Source: Myxococcus sp. CA023
GTDB taxonomy: Bacteria; Myxococcota; Myxococcia; Myxococcales; Myxococcaceae
Assembly (NCBI RefSeq): GCF_010998615.1
Contig: NZ_JAAEAH010000027.1
Span: 33,017-97,016 of the forward strand
Direction of reading: 5' to 3'
DNA length: 64,000 bases
Position numbers and translations under genes: made by a program. Positions within the stretch are counted from its first letter, which is position 1. The number at the start of each line of letters is the position of its first letter. Below, piece after piece: positions 47,498-56,608 of the stretch. Below the pieces are notes generated by a model. It did not search any database. It had not been told where the DNA came from and saw only the letters and a list, made by a program, of their open reading frames with translations.

Positions 47498-47965
47498 CTA
47501 CTCGGCGCGGACCCAGTACTGGGTGCGGCCCAGCAACGACATGCCGACGTAGCCGCGGACCTTCAGCTTCTTGCCGCCATCCTCGACGGCAACCTTGCAC
47601 TTGTAGGTCTTGCCATTCGCCGGGTCGAGGATGCTCCCGCCGGACCACTCGTCATCATCCTTCTTCAGGTCGCGAAGGATGGTCATCCCGATGATGGGCT
47701 GGTCCTTCAGCGAGCCCTCGCACTTGTCGCAGAGCGGGTTCTGCTCTTCCTTGGGCTCGCGGAAGAGCTTCTCGATCTTCCCGTACAGCTTGCCGTTCTC
47801 TTCATAGATGGCGATGACGGACTTGGGCTTCTTCGTCTCGTCATCGATGGTCGTCCACCGGCCGACGGCGGCATTGGTCGCGGCGGGGGCCTTGTCCTCG
47901 GCGAAGGCGTTCGAGGCCAGCAGCAGGGTCAGGGAAGCGAGTCCAAACCAGCGGGTTGCGTTCAT
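47498..47965 (-). CDS. DUF2147-family secreted protein
   Basis: 155 residues from MNATRWFGLAS (GGAC-AAGAG upstream). Signal peptide ends ASNAFA. Conserved features include GRWTTIDDETKKPKSVIAIYEENGKLYGKIEKLF, CDKCEGSLKDQPIIGMTILRDLKKDDDEWSGGSILDPANGKTYKCKV, which match DUF2147 (Pfam). Periplasmic location expected; function is not known. Two Cys pairs (CDKC and a distal Cys) may form a disulfide. Confidence 0.88.
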   Translation of the reverse strand: MNATRWFGLASLTLLLASNAFAEDKAPAATNAAVGRWTTIDDETKKPKSVIAIYEENGKLYGKIEKLFREPKEEQNPLCDKCEGSLKDQPIIGMTILRDLKKDDDEWSGGSILDPANGKTYKCKVAVEDGGKKLKVRGYVGMSLLGRTQYWVRAE

Positions 47966-48207
47966 CTCTTGGTGTCCTTCCGCGCGGGGGCTCACGCAGG
48001 AGGCACCATGCGTACAAGCCCCGCATCACTTCGTTTGTACTCCACCACCGCGCTGGCACGCAGCCCTTCCTGGCACGCTGTGCGCCGCTCAAACGTGCCG
48101 CCTCGCGTCATGGCTGTCTCATCGCGGTGTTATCGAAGACGCCCAGGCGCTCCCAGGAGCAGACTCGACGGAGGAATGCGGGTTTCTCCGGCGTTGCACC
48201 TCGAGAC

Positions 48208-48864
48208 ATGAGCGTGTACCCCAGCGGCGCACCGTGTCCTCGCGGTGTCCGATTCTGGAGGCTCCGCCTGACGCTCGCCGCCACTGCCCGCCCCCACCTC
48301 CGCGTGCTCGCCGATGGGGTCGCGCGTTCCCGGGCCCACGACGTGGCGCTCGTGCTCTGCGGCGCGCTGCTCACGGCGGGGCTCGCGCAAGTCTCCATTT
48401 CAGTCCCGGGCTCGCCCGTTCCCATCACGGGACAGTCCCTGGGCGTCATCGTCGCTGCCGCGGCGCTCGGCCCCATGCGAGGCATGGCCGCGCAGGTCCT
48501 GTACCTCCTGATGGGCGCGGTGGGCCTGCCGTTCTTCGCGGAAGGCGCCAGCGGCATGGAACGCATCCTGGGGGCAACCGGTGGCTACCTGGTCGGCTTC
48601 GTTCCAGCCGCATTCCTGGTGGGCCTGGCGGCACAACGTGGCCTTGACCGGCGGCCGTGGACCGCGCTGCCGCTCTTTGCCGTGGGGCAGCTGGCCGTCT
48701 TCGTGGTCGGCCTGCCCTGGCTTGTCCTGTCCGCCCGGCTCGGCGTGGCCAAGGCCGTTGGCGTCGGCTTCACACCCTTCCTTCCTGGAGGGCTCCTCAA
48801 GGCCGCCATCGCCGCCGTGCTGCTGCCCCTCGCGTGGCGGCTGGTGGGGCCGCGCAAGGTCTGA
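48208..48864 (+). CDS. bioY: BioY-family biotin transporter S component
   Basis: 218 residues from MSVYPSGAPC. About six membrane helices. Family signature: PITGQSLGVIVAAAALGPMRGMAAQVLYLLMGAVGLPFFAEGASG and GATGGYLVGFVPAAFLVGLAAQ. It binds biotin at the cell membrane, alone or with ECF energizer subunits, none of which are adjacent. N-terminal 30 residues are Arg-rich. The upstream open frame to 47956 lacks homology and overlaps the convergent gene. Confidence 0.88.
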   Translation: MSVYPSGAPCPRGVRFWRLRLTLAATARPHLRVLADGVARSRAHDVALVLCGALLTAGLAQVSISVPGSPVPITGQSLGVIVAAAALGPMRGMAAQVLYLLMGAVGLPFFAEGASGMERILGATGGYLVGFVPAAFLVGLAAQRGLDRRPWTALPLFAVGQLAVFVVGLPWLVLSARLGVAKAVGVGFTPFLPGGLLKAAIAAVLLPLAWRLVGPRKV

Positions 48865-48970
48865 CGCCTCGACGTCGGTCCCGTGCTTCGTCGCCGGCGC
48901 GCATGTGAAGAAGGCGGCCAGCGAACTCATCGACCTCTGAATCGGAGACCTCGGGCATCTCCCACGCGCC

Positions 48971-51880
48971 TCACTGGCTTGGAACGTTGGAGCTTGAACG
49001 GCCCCAGCGCCGCAACGCCAGGAGCCCGAGAAGCGCCGCGGCAATGACAAGCGCCCCAGCCAGTCCAGGCAACATGGGCGCACCATCCTCGCGAGGCGCG
49101 GCGGCCACCAGCGCGGCGTCGCCGAGCACCACCAGCCCTGCCCAGGCCGCAGGTGGAAGACCCGCGTCGATGGCCTCGAGCTGTGCGGCCCGCAGCGCCG
49201 CGGAGACAGTCAAGCCCGTAGCCAGGTGCCGGTAGAAATGCTCCACCAGGTCCGCCGCTTCCGCGTCGCGCAACGGCCACAAGCTGGCCACCACCGCGCT
49301 CGAGCCCGCCTCGAAGAAGGCCCGCGCGAGGCTCAGCACGCCCTCCCCCGGAAGCACCGCTCCGGAGGCGCTGCGGCACGCGGACAGCACCACCAGCGCG
49401 CCATCGAGTTGCAACCGGATGATTTCGCGCGGCTGGAGAATGCCGTCCTCGTCCTCCGCGCCCGGGGCGAGCACGAGCGCGGAGCGCTCCGGCGCTTCGG
49501 CGTCCACCACCGCGTGCGCCGCCATGTGCAGCACCCGGACCAGCGACAGGTCCGCGCTCTTGAGTGCGCGCTCAGAGGCTTCCGTGCCCACCAGCAGCCG
49601 GGGGACGACGCGGGTGTCTCGCAGCTCCCGCTCCACCCCGAGCCCTTCACGACGAGCCTCGGGCAGCGCGCCGAGCTGCGCGGCCTCGTCGAAGATTCCA
49701 GCCCGAGAGCGCGCCGCCGGCCGCGACACACCCTGTCCCAGGGCCCACTCAGGGTCCGCCAGCACCAGCGCCTCACCGACAGGCGTGAATGGGGCCTCCC
49801 CGTGCCAGTGCCGCCACAAGCTCGCCGAGGGCACCAGGGCCAGTTCGTAGCGAGCGACCAGTGGTGGCCCATCCCGACGCTCCCGCAGCGCGGCGAAGGG
49901 CAGGTCATGCAGCGGCCCGTCCGGAACCAACAGCAGCCGCCGAACCGTGGGTGGCAGCCCCGCGAGCGCCGGGCCGAGCAGCTGCGCATGAAGCGCCACC
50001 GCCGCGCCGCGCTCGGAGTCATCCCTGCGCTCGACGAGCCCGGAGAACAGCGTGGCCGCCGCCGCGAGCCGCGTGCGCTCGGGGATGCGATGGACGTGGG
50101 TTCCCTCCCGTGTCACCACGAACAGCCACGCACCACCCGCCGACGTTCCGGAGAGGTCCTCGTCGTCCCCCACGAGGAAGACCAGCAGCGCTTCGTCCTC
50201 CCTCAGCCCCTTCTCCACGGACGCCAGTGAGGCGAACTCCTGCACACCCTGGTGAGGCGCTGGGCGCAGGTCCCGCTCGCGGTGCTCCAACTCCTGGAGT
50301 TCACTCAGGGCCGCCTCGCGTCCAGCGCTCGCAAGCGACGGGTCCAAGAGCTGGCGTTGGACCACCACCAGCCGCGATTGCACCTCGCTTCGCTGCGCCC
50401 GGCGCTCGGGCGTGTCCCCGGAGTCCGCGCGTGCTCGGAAGGCGACCAGGGCATCGAGCAGCGTCCTCGCCCGGAGCCGTTCGCTCACGGCGAAGGCCCG
50501 CGACACAGCCTCCCTGTAGGGAAGCGTGGCGGGCTTGCCCGTCGCCCCGCCAGCCTCCAACGTCCACCCCGCGAGCCGGTGGTAGTCGCGGGCCCACGTC
50601 GCGAACAGCTCCGCCTGGCTGGAGGCATCACTCTGCGTCTGGCGCAGGGCCTCCAGCGCGTCCAGGGCGCGCTCGGCATGCTCCAGTGCCTGGGGCAAAG
50701 GCTGTGTCCGGTACGCCACCGTGCTGCGGCCTCGAAGGGCCAGCGCCAGGAACAGCGGGTCGTTTCCTTCGGAGACCAGTCGCAGCGACGCCTCCGAGTC
50801 CTGAATGGCTCCGGCCGGGTCCACGCCTGCCCGCCGCTCCGCGCGCGTCCAGAGACACGCCAGCCGCCGCTCGTCCGAATCCAGCGACTCCGCGAGCGCC
50901 ATGCAGCGCTCCAGGAGCGCGTCCGCCTCACGGTGCTCCTCGGGGGTGTCTCCCAACAGGTCCGCCGTGAGACGCACCGCTCGGGCCACCAACGTTGGGT
51001 TCCCCGCCCTCTCCGCGGCGGCCATGGCCTGCCGCGCCAGCTCCAACGCTCGCGCCCGGTCCGCCGGCACATGGTCACGCTCGAGCCGCCGCAGCGCGAC
51101 GTTGGCGAGCGTGAAGCGCGCATGCGCTTCCAGGAAGAGGTCGCCAGTGCTCCGGGTCAACTCCACCAGCCGGGCATTGACGTCCGAGGCCTCCTCCAAC
51201 CGGCCCAGCCGCTCGCTCACCGTGCTCATGACGGACAGGTACTGCTTCTTCAGCCCTTCCGCGCCGTCCGGGAAGACGAGCGGCTCGGCGCGCTTGAGCA
51301 CACGGAAGGCCCGGCCCAGGTCGAGCGCCACCTCATAAAGCTGGCTGGCCTCGACGATGAGCGCGCGTGCGTGGAGATCCGGCCGGCCGGAGGCGCTCGC
51401 GACCTCCACCACGCGCCGCGTCCAATCCCAGGCCTCCTCGGTTCGTCCTTGAGCCAGGAGGATGGCGCGCAGGTTGATGGCCGCCAGCACCTCGCCCTCC
51501 GCATCCTGGAGCCGGCGGAACGTCTGCGCCGCGCGAAGATAGGGACCTTCCGCCTCCTTGCCACTGGACAGCATCCCGACATGCCCGAGCACCAGGGGCA
51601 ACCAGCCATGGTCGGGGTGACGCTCCATCAAGGCCGTCAGCTCGCGCACGACAGCGTCACGAGCGGAAGTGACCTGGGCACACTGGTAGAAGCACATCGC
51701 CGCCTCCCGGCCCTCAGGCTGCGAGGCGAAGCGCGCCCGGCACGACTCGAGCGCGGGCGGCTGGGGCCGGCCTGACGCCGCGGAGAAGGCCAGGGCCGGA
51801 CACACCGAGAGAATGGCCCCCATCAGGAAGGAGAGGAGCCTTCTGTTGCTGCATTCGGACCGGTGCGTCCGGAGCGACAC
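48971..51880 (-). CDS. TPR-CHAT domain protein, predicted caspase-like protease
   Basis: 969 residues, GTG start 1 nt after the upstream stop (translational coupling). Signal peptide-like N-terminus (RRLLSFLMGAILSVCPALAFSA), then TPR-like helical repeats (about 60-450). The C-terminal CHAT domain (about 560-920) has the predicted catalytic dyad His789 (HMAAHAVVD) and Cys835 (VLSACRSASGAVLPGEG). A C-terminal hydrophobic helix (GLAGALVIAAALLGLLALRRWG) suggests membrane anchoring, so the CHAT domain would face the periplasm or outside. Family: CHAT proteases are caspase-like, some act in cell-death defence. The partner genes here point to stress- or signal-regulated expression. Confidence 0.85.
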   Translation of the reverse strand: MSLRTHRSECSNRRLLSFLMGAILSVCPALAFSAASGRPQPPALESCRARFASQPEGREAAMCFYQCAQVTSARDAVVRELTALMERHPDHGWLPLVLGHVGMLSSGKEAEGPYLRAAQTFRRLQDAEGEVLAAINLRAILLAQGRTEEAWDWTRRVVEVASASGRPDLHARALIVEASQLYEVALDLGRAFRVLKRAEPLVFPDGAEGLKKQYLSVMSTVSERLGRLEEASDVNARLVELTRSTGDLFLEAHARFTLANVALRRLERDHVPADRARALELARQAMAAAERAGNPTLVARAVRLTADLLGDTPEEHREADALLERCMALAESLDSDERRLACLWTRAERRAGVDPAGAIQDSEASLRLVSEGNDPLFLALALRGRSTVAYRTQPLPQALEHAERALDALEALRQTQSDASSQAELFATWARDYHRLAGWTLEAGGATGKPATLPYREAVSRAFAVSERLRARTLLDALVAFRARADSGDTPERRAQRSEVQSRLVVVQRQLLDPSLASAGREAALSELQELEHRERDLRPAPHQGVQEFASLASVEKGLREDEALLVFLVGDDEDLSGTSAGGAWLFVVTREGTHVHRIPERTRLAAAATLFSGLVERRDDSERGAAVALHAQLLGPALAGLPPTVRRLLLVPDGPLHDLPFAALRERRDGPPLVARYELALVPSASLWRHWHGEAPFTPVGEALVLADPEWALGQGVSRPAARSRAGIFDEAAQLGALPEARREGLGVERELRDTRVVPRLLVGTEASERALKSADLSLVRVLHMAAHAVVDAEAPERSALVLAPGAEDEDGILQPREIIRLQLDGALVVLSACRSASGAVLPGEGVLSLARAFFEAGSSAVVASLWPLRDAEAADLVEHFYRHLATGLTVSAALRAAQLEAIDAGLPPAAWAGLVVLGDAALVAAAPREDGAPMLPGLAGALVIAAALLGLLALRRWGRSSSNVPSQ

Positions 51881-51881
51881 G

Positions 51882-52403
51882 TCAGCGGGTAGGCGGAGGC
51901 GGCGGGTCGACGGGCTCGCACTTGAGCGTCACCGGCCCGGGGGGAGGGGGCGGAGGTCTGGGCATCGGAACCAGCTCGAAATAGCAAACGAGGGCTCCGG
52001 TCCAGGAGGCCGGCTCCGCAACGGACCAACGCTCCACCGTCACCGCCGCCGCGGAGAGGGTTTCCGCGCTCACCGTGGCGATGGCGCGCGCGAACACCGG
52101 GGTCGCGGTGGGGGTCCGGTAGGTCAGGCGCAGGGGCGTCTCCTGGTCCACCACCCCCGCGGTCTGCGCGACGACGGCACCGGAGTGGTCGAGGAGTTGG
52201 AGCGTCACGAACTGGCTTTGGCCCGTGCGGACGCCCGTCTCCACCACCGAGGCCACCACCAGGTCGCGCGCCTCGCCGTAGCTGAAGGCCGTCTTCACCG
52301 CGCGGGTGACGGGGACCGACTGGCTCCAGGCCTGCCCTGCCCCACCGGCCACTCCCATCAGGAGCGCCACCAGTCCTGCTCGCATCCACCGCCGTGTCTT
52401 CAT
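51882..52403 (-). CDS. Small secreted protein in the CHAT operon, unknown family
   Basis: 173 residues from MKTRRWMRAG (GGAG 6 nt upstream); ATG 52421 in frame is the alternative. Signal peptide (LVALLMGVAGGAGQAWSQ). The mature part (SVPVTRAVKTAFSYGEARDLVVASVVETG...) looks beta-rich, and the C-terminus is proline-rich (PRPPPPPPGPVTL, DPPPPPTR). I do not recognise the family. It lies between the anti-sigma-like gene (49-nt gap) and the CHAT gene (1-nt gap), so it is likely a partner of the CHAT protein. Confidence 0.7.
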   Translation of the reverse strand: MKTRRWMRAGLVALLMGVAGGAGQAWSQSVPVTRAVKTAFSYGEARDLVVASVVETGVRTGQSQFVTLQLLDHSGAVVAQTAGVVDQETPLRLTYRTPTATPVFARAIATVSAETLSAAAVTVERWSVAEPASWTGALVCYFELVPMPRPPPPPPGPVTLKCEPVDPPPPPTR

Positions 52404-52452
52404 GCCCAGCTCCGTTCTCATGAGGTCGCCCTTGGACTTCGGACCGCGCGCG

Positions 52453-53187
52453 TCACTCCAACCGGTTGACGAACGTGGCGCCGCGAAGCACCTGCCCGTC
52501 CGGCAACCGCGCTTCCACCTGCCACAGCAACGTCGTTCCCGGATGCAAAGGCGCCAGCACCTCGGCGGGCACCCGGTACTCACGCGTCTCCAGCGAGTCC
52601 ACGCGGTGGACCCAACTCAGGTCCTCCGTGGACAACCGCACCGACCAACGGGTTCCCTCGGGACCGCCGCTCCAGCGCAGCACACAGGCGTCGCGCTTGA
52701 GAGGCACCGCCTCTGGCACCTGGGAGGCGACCGCCACCGTATCGCCGCCACGCAGCCGCGGCGGCTCGGGCTCATCCCGCATCACCACGCCCACGACGAT
52801 AAGGGCCAGGGCCGCGGTCGCCGCCGCCCCCCACAGGGGCTGGCTCCACGCGAGGCGGAAGCGGCGCTTCTGCCGCGCGCCACCGTCTCGGCGCCGGGTG
52901 CGCGAACTGTCCGCCGGGGGCTCCGCGGGAGGCGCGGCCTCCGCGGCGGAGCGCGTCAGTTCGTTCGCGAGCCGCCAGGCCGCCGCCCAGGCCGAGTCCG
53001 CCGCCACACGCTCGACGACCGCGCGGCGCTCCTCGGCGGGCAGCTCACCGCTCACCGCGCGCCATACGAGGTCCGCATCCACCGGCGGCTCAGCGCACTC
53101 CTCCGGGTCCTCGGCACGCACGGCGGCGCGCAGACGTTCGACGGCCGCATCATCGGGCTTCGTCTCGTCGCGTCCTCGCTCGCTCAT
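52453..53187 (-). CDS. Membrane protein, probable anti-sigma factor
   Basis: 244 residues. The ATG overlaps the sigma-gene stop by four bases (ATGA). Cytoplasmic helical N-terminus (ADLVWRAVSGELPAEERRAVVERVAADSAWAAAWRLANEL, about 39-77) resembles anti-sigma domains but lacks the CxxC zinc-binding site, then a Pro-rich linker, TM helix about 118-136, and a C-terminal extracytoplasmic beta-sandwich-like part. Position right after a sigma factor gene suggests it sequesters that factor. The extracytoplasmic part might sense a signal. Confidence 0.75.
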   Translation of the reverse strand: MSERGRDETKPDDAAVERLRAAVRAEDPEECAEPPVDADLVWRAVSGELPAEERRAVVERVAADSAWAAAWRLANELTRSAAEAAPPAEPPADSSRTRRRDGGARQKRRFRLAWSQPLWGAAATAALALIVVGVVMRDEPEPPRLRGGDTVAVASQVPEAVPLKRDACVLRWSGGPEGTRWSVRLSTEDLSWVHRVDSLETREYRVPAEVLAPLHPGTTLLWQVEARLPDGQVLRGATFVNRLE

Positions 53188-53768
53188 GGCTCGAATCCCT
53201 TCGTGGAGAGGCACAGGCGCAGCGCGGCCAGGCCCCGGTAGATGAGGTTCTCGGTGCGCTTGTCGTCCCAGCCCAACAACCGCGCGGACTCCGGCACGCT
53301 GTGGCCCTGCAGGAACAGCGTCACCGCCAGCCGGCGGTCCTGGACCAGCTTGCGCAGACAGTCGCGCACGGCCTGGGCAATCTGGGAGCCGCCCGCGGCC
53401 TTCTCCGGGTCGCCCGATGCCACCGGCGGCTCGGGCAACGACTCCACCTCTTCCAGTTGGACCTCACGGCGGCGTGACACGTTGCGCAACTCGTCCACCA
53501 GCGCCGTGTATGCGACGCGGTACAGGTAGGCGGAGGTCAACCGGCTGCGGTCCGGCTCGCGTCGCTGCAACTCCATGACGCGCATCATGGCCGTCTGCAC
53601 CAGGTCATCGCGGCGATCGGCCATCCGGGGCGGACACACCCGGGCCACCGCACGGGCCAGATCCTCTCGCAACTGCTCCAGCACGTCCGAGGGGAGAGAG
53701 ACCATGGCCTGTGCCGGCCTGTGTCGTGGCTCCACGTGGAAGTTCCTCCGAGGTGCATTCATGGTCAT
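53184..53768 (-). CDS. ECF-like sigma-70 family RNA polymerase sigma factor
   Basis: 194 residues from ATG 53768 (GGGAGGG upstream); longer open frame upstream rejected. Region 2 (DDLVQTAMMRVMELQRREPDRSRLTSAYLYRVAYTALVDELRNVSRRR) and region 4 (LFLQGHSVPESARLLGWDDKRTENLIYRGLAALRLCL) are recognisable, with no region 3. It should direct RNA polymerase to its own operon and others. Four genes follow with overlaps or tiny gaps: anti-sigma-like, secreted, CHAT. Confidence 0.85.
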   Translation of the reverse strand: MTMNAPRRNFHVEPRHRPAQAMVSLPSDVLEQLREDLARAVARVCPPRMADRRDDLVQTAMMRVMELQRREPDRSRLTSAYLYRVAYTALVDELRNVSRRREVQLEEVESLPEPPVASGDPEKAAGGSQIAQAVRDCLRKLVQDRRLAVTLFLQGHSVPESARLLGWDDKRTENLIYRGLAALRLCLSTKGFEP

Positions 53769-54076
53769 CGAAAGGTCCCTCCCGCGGCAAGTGTGGTGGC
53801 GAACGTGAGGCGCATCCGGCGCATGGCGGAGTCGATTCCCCAAGTAAGCGTGGCATTGGAACGGGCCGTCGTGGGCGTCTTGCCACCCGAACGGAGGGCG
53901 GGATTTTTTACCCTCACTTCACCCGTACGATTTCCGGCGAGGGCTTCTGGGGCGGGCGATACGGCAAGGCCCGGTGGTATCGCCTGGAGTGGCAAAACCC
54001 ACCGGGCCGCGGCCCCCGCCATGCGCGCTGTCTCACCTACAGAGACGCAGCCCACCCCATTCCGGCGCGGCCAGCC
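53769..54076. other. Intergenic region upstream of the sigma factor
   Basis: 308 bp, no gene supported. It should contain the promoter of the sigma-anti-sigma-CHAT operon, possibly autoregulated. A run of T (GGGATTTTTTACCC at about 53901-53914, plus strand) is the only AT-rich spot. No clear -35/-10 recognised. Confidence 0.4.
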
Positions 54077-56326
54077 TCAGCGCTTGATGCGAAGCACCTG
54101 GAAGCCCACGCCCGCGCTCCCGAAGCCGCTTGCATCCTCCACGCGCACCACCAGCTCTCCAGATGGCAACGTGCCCCAGACGTCCGCGCGCGTCAGGTCC
54201 GCACCGCTCATCCGCTCGTACCGGCGTGACTCCTGCCATGTCACGCCGTCTTCACTGATGAAGAGTCGCGCGAACACGTCACCGGGCGCATGGACGTCCC
54301 CATCGGGGGACCAGGCCGTGCCCATCACCCACCCACCCCCGGGCACCGCGGTGAGCGAGTACGCCGGCCCCGGCAGCTCCATCAGCGAGCTCACGGTCCC
54401 CTCCGGAGACAGGCTCAGAAGCTTCGGGTGCTCGGGCTCGAACAACGTTGACTGGCCGAAGAGCAGTGTCCCGCCCGTGTGCACCACCCCGGTCTGGGCA
54501 TTGGCCTCGTAGCCACGCAACAGCGACGTCCAGGTCTGCCCGCCATCCGTGGAACGAAGCACTGCTGCCTGCGCCGCGCTGCTCCCCATGGTCGCCCACA
54601 GCGTGCCCGTCGCTGGGTCCGCCACCAGGGCATAGCCGTGCCGGTGCGCCGTGAACACGGAGCGCACGAACCACGTGACCCCGCCGTCCGTGGTGGCCCA
54701 TAGCCGAATCGGCACGGCGGCCGAGGTAAAGGATTGGTACTCGAGGAAGAACCACGTGCTCCCCAAGCGCGCGAAGCTCTGGGGCCCTCGCGCACGATAC
54801 GTGCCCAGGCGCAGCTGGTTCCCCCACGTCATCCCGCCGTCCGTGGAGCGCTGGAGGAAGTACTCCCCGCTGTGACTGGCCACCGCCAGGAGCGCCCCTC
54901 CCTCCATCGCCGCCACCGTCCACAGGTTTCCACCCCACTGCCCCCGAGCCGAAAAGGTGAGCCCACCGTCCGTGCTCGCCATCAACCGCGAACGCGGGCC
55001 CTCTGCGGGAATGCCGTACAGCGTTCCGGCCCCGTCCACCGCGAGCAGCTCGTGCGTGGACTGGGAGCGCACGAGCTCCAGGACGAAAGGTCCCTGCCCC
55101 TGCCCCGGCCCCGGCCCAGGTTCCGGCGGGGGCACTTCATCGAGCACCAGCGACACCCGCGACACCGAGCCCCGCGAGCCCGCGTCCACCGCCTCACCAT
55201 AGAGGCAGGGCACCTCGCCGCTGCCCTCCCGCAGCACATCCACCGCGTTGAGGTAACCCTTGAACGTCGCATCCCCGTCGAGCGTCACCGCACTCCCAAG
55301 TGTTCCATCCTCGTCCACCGTGCGCACGCGCAGCTCGTAGTTCGCGTTGAACGTCCGCACCCGGTTGTAGAAGACATACAACGTGTCGCCGATGCGGGTG
55401 ATGGCAGGCTGGGTCGCCCAGTCCGAGCTGCCCTCCACCAACACGCGGGAACCGAAGCTGCTCCCGTCGAAGTGCCGGTAGTAGAGCTTCTCAAACTCGT
55501 CCTTGTAGACGAGGTGCATGCCCCCCTTCCCGTCCGCCACCGCGCTCAACGCCGCGCCATGGTAGATGCCGTCGGAGAAAGCCTGGAGCACCGGCCCCCA
55601 CGTGTCCTCCGGGTCCGAGTCGGAGCGGATGCGCATGCGCGCGGGCTCCCAGCCGTCATGCATTCCGTACAAGAAGACGAGCTTCGTCCCCACGCTGAGC
55701 AGCCGTCCCCCACCCCGCCGGCGGACCTTGTCCAGCGACTGAGCCGAACCGAAGTGCTGCCCCCCATTCGTGGACACGGCCACCACCGCCGTGGCGCCGC
55801 CGTCGAGCTCCAGACGGAAGGCCTGGACCCACAGCCGTCCCTGCGAGTCTCGCGCCAGCAAGGCCCGTGAGTAGGCCGTGCTGGCGTCAGCGTCGAACAC
55901 CCTCACCGCGGGTTCCGGCGCCCAGGTATTCGCCCCGGGCTGATAGCGCCACCATTGGAAGTAGACGTCGTGCTGACTGGATGCCGCCAGTTGTGGCCCC
56001 TCGTAGGAGTAGACAAGCGCCACATCCATGCCCACGGCCAGCAGTTCCGCCCGGTCCGTGTGCGCGGCGTTGGGCTGGATGTCCCCCACCCGCCAGAGTG
56101 TTCGCAGTGCGTCCTCGGAGCGGTAGAGCACCAGCCCCTTGCCGTCCACGCCCCCGTGCTGGATGGCCACCAGCCACGTCGGCGGACGATTGCCTCCGGT
56201 TTCGATGCGAACAATGTGGCGCTGCGCCGGGAGCGTCAGGGCATTGCCCCCACTCACCGGCACCAACGCCGAGCCACTCGCCACCGCCACCACCACGGCG
56301 AACATGGCACCAGCCAATCCCGTCAT
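54077..56326 (-). CDS. Secreted BNR/Asp-box-repeat protein (sialidase-like propeller)
   Basis: 749 residues from MTGLAGAMFAVVVAVASG (GAGGAGGGGGC upstream). Signal peptide. The N-terminal half (about 40-400) is propeller-like (GGVDGKGLVLYRSEDALRT, LWVQAFRLELDGGATAVVAVSTNGGQHFG, LVYKDEFEKLYYRHFDGSSFGS). A PGPGPGQGQG linker follows, then a C-terminal half with Asp-box repeats: STDGGLTF, STDGGMTWG, TTDGGVTWF, STDGGQTWT. The sialidase catalytic FRIP and Glu/Tyr residues are not obvious. Probably surface binding or exoglycan-associated. Monocistronic. Confidence 0.8.
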   Translation of the reverse strand: MTGLAGAMFAVVVAVASGSALVPVSGGNALTLPAQRHIVRIETGGNRPPTWLVAIQHGGVDGKGLVLYRSEDALRTLWRVGDIQPNAAHTDRAELLAVGMDVALVYSYEGPQLAASSQHDVYFQWWRYQPGANTWAPEPAVRVFDADASTAYSRALLARDSQGRLWVQAFRLELDGGATAVVAVSTNGGQHFGSAQSLDKVRRRGGGRLLSVGTKLVFLYGMHDGWEPARMRIRSDSDPEDTWGPVLQAFSDGIYHGAALSAVADGKGGMHLVYKDEFEKLYYRHFDGSSFGSRVLVEGSSDWATQPAITRIGDTLYVFYNRVRTFNANYELRVRTVDEDGTLGSAVTLDGDATFKGYLNAVDVLREGSGEVPCLYGEAVDAGSRGSVSRVSLVLDEVPPPEPGPGPGQGQGPFVLELVRSQSTHELLAVDGAGTLYGIPAEGPRSRLMASTDGGLTFSARGQWGGNLWTVAAMEGGALLAVASHSGEYFLQRSTDGGMTWGNQLRLGTYRARGPQSFARLGSTWFFLEYQSFTSAAVPIRLWATTDGGVTWFVRSVFTAHRHGYALVADPATGTLWATMGSSAAQAAVLRSTDGGQTWTSLLRGYEANAQTGVVHTGGTLLFGQSTLFEPEHPKLLSLSPEGTVSSLMELPGPAYSLTAVPGGGWVMGTAWSPDGDVHAPGDVFARLFISEDGVTWQESRRYERMSGADLTRADVWGTLPSGELVVRVEDASGFGSAGVGFQVLRIKR

Positions 56327-56504
56327 ATGCCCCCTCCTCGAACGTCTCGCCGAGAAACTGAGCGCGGGAGCGCACGAAAGGAAGGAGGCCCAAGCACTTG
56401 AGACGATTCCACCGGAAGGAGTGAACGGACCTCTGCCCGCGGAGGCATTCGCCATCCATGCGCACCGGCGCCAACAGGGACTTCTGACGCGGACAACCCG
56501 GCGA

Positions 56505-56535
56505 GGAGAACGAATCACCCCTTGGTGAATTCTCC
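56505..56535 (-). terminator. Weak hairpin, possible terminator of the tandem-repeat gene
   Basis: GGAGAA..ATCACC and GGTGAATTCTCC form an imperfect hairpin with a short loop in the gap between the repeat protein stop (56609) and the BNR start (56326). The pairing has a bulge, so it is weaker than the other hairpins listed. Confidence 0.3.
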
Positions 56536-56608
56536 CCTGTTAGCGCGTTTACAGACGCGAGGGGCGATGGCCGTTGGAATACCGCTGGTCGCGAGGCAGC
56601 GGCCTCCG

